Source: Gnetum montanum
Taxonomy: Eukaryota > Streptophyta > Gnetopsida > Gnetales > Gnetaceae
Assembly: GCA_015680685.1 (NCBI GenBank)
Contig: MNCI01037935.1
Span: forward strand, 201,460-265,459
Reading direction: 5' to 3'
DNA length: 64,000 nt
Part shown: piece after piece, positions 59,705 to 64,000 of the stretch
Layout: each line of letters begins with the position of its first letter
Position numbering within the stretch: position 1 is the stretch's first letter
The notes under the pieces: model-generated
The model's database searches: none
Told to the model about the DNA's origin: nothing
What the model saw: the letters and a program-made list of their open reading frames with translations, nothing else
Made by a program: the position numbers and the translations under genes

Positions 59705-60716
59705 ATGATATATCCTTTTCAAAACTTAATAGAGAAGAGGTATCACTAAATCCATTAGAAGATTTACTTGCATAATGAATTCTAGATAGCTCATTATCTA
59801 ATTCAATATCAAGGAAGTTAGACATAGTAATATCACTTTCATCCTCATCTTCTACTAACTTAGTATCTTGATGCTTATGTTTTCTATTTTTCTTTTCCTT
59901 CTTGATTTTAACTTTTGCCAAAGCTTTCTCTAGTTTCACTATTTTTTTGAACAAGTCTCTTATTAACTATCCTATTTCAATTTCTCTACTTTCTAACTCT
60001 TGCTCTATCTTAATATGAGATGGTCCTAGTAATGCTTTAAGTTGAGCAAAATCTTATATAGGAATCATCATTTTCTCTCTTTGAGTTGTAACAATTTCTT
60101 CATGATTCAAGTTCAACTATTTTTATAATTGTATAGCTTCACTAAAGTATTCATTCAATGTTAGCAAGTTTGGAGTTCTCCTTAACCAGCTTGAAATATT
60201 CATATTCATAGCCTAAAGATAAGTGTCTCAAAGAATTTCATCTAGTGGTCTATATTGTCTTTGAAAGAGCCCACAAATTCTTTGAAACTTAATGTTGAAA
60301 TCTCTAATTGACTCTTTAACTCATTTCTTAGCTTGTACTAACCAATAGTATAGTTGTTGCTGATCCATTTGATTGCCAAACTAGGCCAAGAAAATATTTT
60401 TCAAATCATCCCAACTTGTGATACTATTACTTGGCAAGTTTGTATACCAAATCTGAGCCATATCTTTTAAATTTGCTACAAACAACCTATAATCTTGATC
60501 TTGATGTTGAATATATGCATGAACTAAAGCTAACTCAAATACGTAAATATACTCTTCAGCCACATAAGCTTTTTCAAGAATAAAAGGCTCAAGTAAATAT
60601 TTATAAACTACCTTAGGAATATCAGTGTAGTTTTGAAATCCTAATGATGTAACTCTTTTCCAAGGATTTTCCATCCTATTAGAAGTCCCTTTGATCGTTG
60701 AACTCTTATACTTCAT
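59705..60716 (-). pseudogene. Gag 5' part of element D (right of nested insertion)
   Basis: 60716-60381 is open for 111 codons with the retrotransposon-gag pattern AQIWYTNLPSNSITSWDDLK. 59954-59705 carries a Lys-rich then Asp/Glu-rich stretch. Stops lie between. The target duplicate ATGAT occupies 59705-59709. Confidence 0.8.
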
Positions 60717-61068
60717 TGTCCTTCTCTTATAGACTAGTCAACTAGACAAAAGGGGTGATCTTCTTATCCTTCTGGTCTTTACTCCACTACATATTCCAAA
60801 CTCAAGAACCTTCTTCCATTCTTCTTCTGATGAATAATCAGTCTTATAATCAAGAATTTCTTTGGAACCTTTGAAATCTTTCAAACTATCAATCTATTTG
60901 ATCATTAACTCAAAGTAATAGCTAATCCTTTCAAGCCCTCTTAGCAACAAAAGAGTTGTTGGTGTGTTAGGACTATTGATCTCTTTGAATGTAATGAACT
61001 TAGGTAACAAATGTTCTACCCCCCTTCTAGTTCCAAAAGAACTATTGGTGACCATTTGGGACTGCCAA
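60717..61068. other. Short leader of element D
   Basis: Between gag and the 5' LTR. On the minus strand TTGGCAGTCCCAAATGG follows the LTR end where a primer site is expected. I could not match it to a tRNA 3' end. Confidence 0.5.
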
Positions 61069-63949
61069 TGTTGGGGGCCTCCGGCCTCATGCCTTTGGGA
61101 TCACAAGATGTGAAGGTGTTCTTCAAACAAGGTTTAGGTGCTTGCTAGTCTTTAGCAACACCAAGGCCCAAATACCTCCAAATAGACTCAGTGGTTATGA
61201 AACAAACTAAACGTGAGTATGTGTTTGCTATTGTGAATGTTAAAATAGTTGGGTTGTGTATAAGACTGTAATTGGCTATCATAAAAGAAATTCAACTAAC
61301 TTTGTCAAATACTATGAGTTGTTGAAGGTTCCTATTTTGTCCAATCAGTTAGTCTATATAGTCCCTATAGTACATTACTTGTAATAAATAAAATTTTGCA
61401 AAAACACTTGAGTACAATTCTACCAATCTACTACTCATTCCCCCAAAGAGAAAATTCCATAAAAAAACTAGAAATAGAGCGAGATTCAATGGACTTAGAA
61501 AGAGAAAGAAAAGAAAGCAGATTTGTGTGAAATCTCACATATTTAAGCAAGATGAATTTACGTAGGAAAACACTTCTCAAGAAATCTATTCCAATTCAGT
61601 CTAACTATGAATTGTCCAAACCCTTTGAGCCTAAAAAGCAATTTTGTAATCAAAAATCTTATTAGACTACCAAAAATTCTTCGTAAACGACAAAGTACGA
61701 GCTTCTATTTTGGCTAGTAATAGTTGTCAAGAATTGCATTCAACAAAGCCTTCAAAAAATTTGACAATTTCAAGATTAAAATACCAAGGCAATACAATTT
61801 AAAACAATGAAGCTATTTCAGTCATCTCAAAATATCAAAGATTTTCCTAGATCCTCTATGCTCAAAATAGGCAATTTTGTTGAGACATTACTATTAAATT
61901 CCTCTAGAGGCTTTTCAACAACATAAGCTCTAATATAGCAAACCTTAATACATGTTTAATATTGTACAAAAACAAAGTTGTAAAGGCAACCTAGAAAAAT
62001 CCCAAAATTAAATGCCAAGCACGATACTATCTATACCATTAGCTAAGTAACTAACATAGAATGAGAAGAAATGGACTCATAGGATTAAAAAAAGTAGCTA
62101 AATTGATGTCTTTAACAAGCCATGCTTTATAAGAAATCTTCAATATTCTTCAAAGTTGCTTTACTCCCAAATCCCTTCTATTGATCTCTACCCTTTAAGC
62201 CTTTTTATAGTGGCTTTGGGTAGTTACAATCATCATAAAATATTAAGGTAAGATTCAAATATCTAGGGAATTAATTCATAACCCCCACAAGAAGTTGCAA
62301 CTTCTATGAGAAATTTAAGCCATTGTTGACAAATGTCTCATTACAAATATCAGGGAGAAATAGTTATAACTTCTGGCTATGGAAAATTTCAATTTCCCAA
62401 AAAAAAGTTAAATTCACCAAATATTCATAAATCCTTGTTTCTTATGCCATAAACCCTACCCTCTTTTTTATATTTAAAATGTAATTTTTTAGAAAAAAAA
62501 TTGTTATGAAGACTTTGTAACCTTGAGCCCATGTGCATTTACATGTCTACATTTGATGTGTTATAGTTTGGAAAAGTGCACAAGTTCCATGGCCATTGTG
62601 CCATGGACCATGTTGCTTTCATCCCACATTAAGAAGTAGTTCTATCATTTGCCTTTCTTTACTCCACATATATTTTCATTTCTACCTAGCAACCATAGAT
62701 TCTCTCAAGCCCTTTGCTAGTGGAGTCTTGGAAATACACCTCTAGTATCCATGGTTGATTTTGTGTTTGAGTTCATATCATCAACAGTGTACAAGGAGTT
62801 GTGTTATTGTTGCCCACCTATGCCATTGGTGGCTAAGATTCTTCTACAATAGTGTTGTCTGCACACCTCTATTACCTTTTTGGTTCTCTTTTCGTTGTAC
62901 CTTGTGTCCCATTTCATTGCAGTACATCTATCTTTGGGTTCATCATGAAGCATCTTCATTCAGCTACCTAGGATGTTGGTTCTAAGAGGGTTTCTTGTCT
63001 ATGCTATCTTCAACATCATCATGGTAACAGTGGCCCTCCAAACCCTAGTCATGGTTTGATTGTTATAAAAAAATAAAATACTCTACATAGATCCATAGTC
63101 ATTGAAAAAGAGATTTATTATTGTTTGCTGCCCTAAGGTGCTGCTCGTCTTGAAATTCCTTTCTCTTCCAATTTTGCTGTAATTTTACAATTGCATCATT
63201 AATATAATTTCATCAACTATCAACACAGAACACTAAGTTTTCAAAGCTTTTTCTTCTGAGTTGTAGGGCCTATGCATAGTTTTAACCAAATACTAGGGTT
63301 TTGAATATTTTTATTTTTATATTTTTATTTTTTTTATTTTTCTTTAATCATATTGGTTTGGTTTTTTCCTCATGACCATTATTATTGCCTGAGCAACCTT
63401 GCTAACTATAGTAATAATCTTTCATCTATAGACAATCCTGAGTGGAAGAATCTTCAACCTTATCTTTATTTCTTGAAGGCTAGAACATTTTCAAAATGCT
63501 GAGATATCACCAAACATTTGATAGGCTTGTGCAGAATCATCCTGTACAAGGAATAAAACACCTTGTACATCCCACTAGTTTGATGATGTTTATAGACATG
63601 AATTCCAGTGTGAAATCCCATAATGTTTACAATGAAGAACTACCAATTTTACAACCTTTGGCTTGCCATTATGCTTTCATAAATTCCATAATTTATACCT
63701 TTGGTTTTTTACCTTCAAATTATGGATACTTAAGCCTGAAGTGTGCAACCTTGAAGATACTTTCTATTCATTTTCTTTTCAATAGTGTTCATGATTTAAT
63801 CATGCTTCATATTATTGCCCTTAAGTAATTAATCTAACTCTTTGTATGCTAGTATGTTATCTTCCAATTACAAATAGAAATTAAATTGGACAATTTAATC
63901 TTCATCATGATCTTTAAAAAATGCTCCATCAAATGGTGCAAATGTGACA
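61069..63949 (-). mobile_element. 5' LTR of element D
   Basis: About 2881 bp, aligning end to end with 45151-47959. Right edge AAATGTGACA. The five bases beyond (ATAGT) do not match the bases left of 45151, so no duplication is confirmed. Confidence 0.8.
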
Positions 63950-64000
63950 ATAGTTAGATGTTGAGGATTTTGAGTATCTCAAACTTCTAGATTATTTGAG
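63950..64000. other. Flank of element D
   Basis: 51 bases, too short to assign. By position it could continue the interrupted chromovirus copy 3. Confidence 0.3.

Larger units (their letters stand above)
45151..63949 (-). mobile_element. Tat/Ogre-like Ty3-gypsy element D, split by nested element C
   Basis: Two LTRs of about 2.8 kb enclose, on the minus strand, gag, PR, RT, RNase H and integrase. Without the nested 6812-bp element C and one duplicate of its target site it is about 12.0 kb. The integrase lacks a chromodomain and has the PF-x-QWGL...ATDYFTKW pattern typical of the Tat/Ogre group. Confidence 0.85.

Noticed and set aside
61046-61068. Primer-binding site of element D
   Set aside because: The sequence begins with TGG on the minus strand as expected but does not resemble a tRNA 3' end I can name, and a similar sequence lies outside the other LTR.

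Overview
The window looks like nuclear intergenic DNA from a large, repeat-rich plant genome, most likely a seed plant. It is AT-rich and carries plant-type LTR retrotransposons: chromovirus, Tat/Ogre-like and Athila/Tat-like Ty3-gypsy elements and a SIRE/Maximus-like Ty1-copia element, plus a LINE fragment. I found no intact host gene, tRNA, rRNA or CRISPR array. Every coding region is a decayed mobile-element gene. The species cannot be named from this sequence.

Layout. 1-586: minus-strand LTR of an Athila/Tat-like family (called TGATGAG here after its terminus), inserted into the pol gene of a plus-strand chromovirus whose integrase, chromodomain, polypurine tract and 3' LTR follow (590-2730). 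3.5-5.75 kb: leader region of another chromovirus copy. 8273-16718: a minus-strand chromovirus with both LTRs, a tRNA-iMet primer site, gag, PR, RT, RNase H, integrase and chromodomain. 16.9-20.3 kb: chromovirus LTR scrap, then a copia 5' LTR and gag. 20.7-22.2 kb: 3' end of a TGATGAG-type element. 22.25-23.05 kb: LINE endonuclease fragment, minus strand. 28.82-29.53 kb: decayed Merlin/IS1595-type DDE transposase. 30384-36480: plus-strand TGATGAG element (element A) with gag and a 3' accessory ORF but no pol, interrupted by a solo LTR that contains an assembly gap. 36.5-37.4 kb: minus-strand gag scrap of the same family. 37998 to about 45.13 kb: third chromovirus, minus strand. 45151-63949: minus-strand Tat/Ogre-like element (element D) with about 2.8-kb LTRs. 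Its gag is split by a complete 6812-bp TGATGAG element (element C, 52893-59704) flanked by the duplication ATGAT.

The TGATGAG family gives the strongest signals. It is non-autonomous: gag or gag-protease only, with no RT or integrase in the copies whose interior is visible. It must therefore borrow pol in trans if it moves at all. Its LTRs share a TATA box, GATATC-centred palindromes in U3, and a U5 hairpin whose stem sequence differs between copies while pairing is kept, which suggests a selected RNA structure. Two copies also carry a conserved, unrecognised ORF just upstream of the 3' polypurine tract.

Decay is dominated by C-to-T and G-to-A type changes: many in-frame stops and few indels, as expected for methylated, silenced DNA. 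Boundaries of the older pieces are approximate because they were judged by eye.
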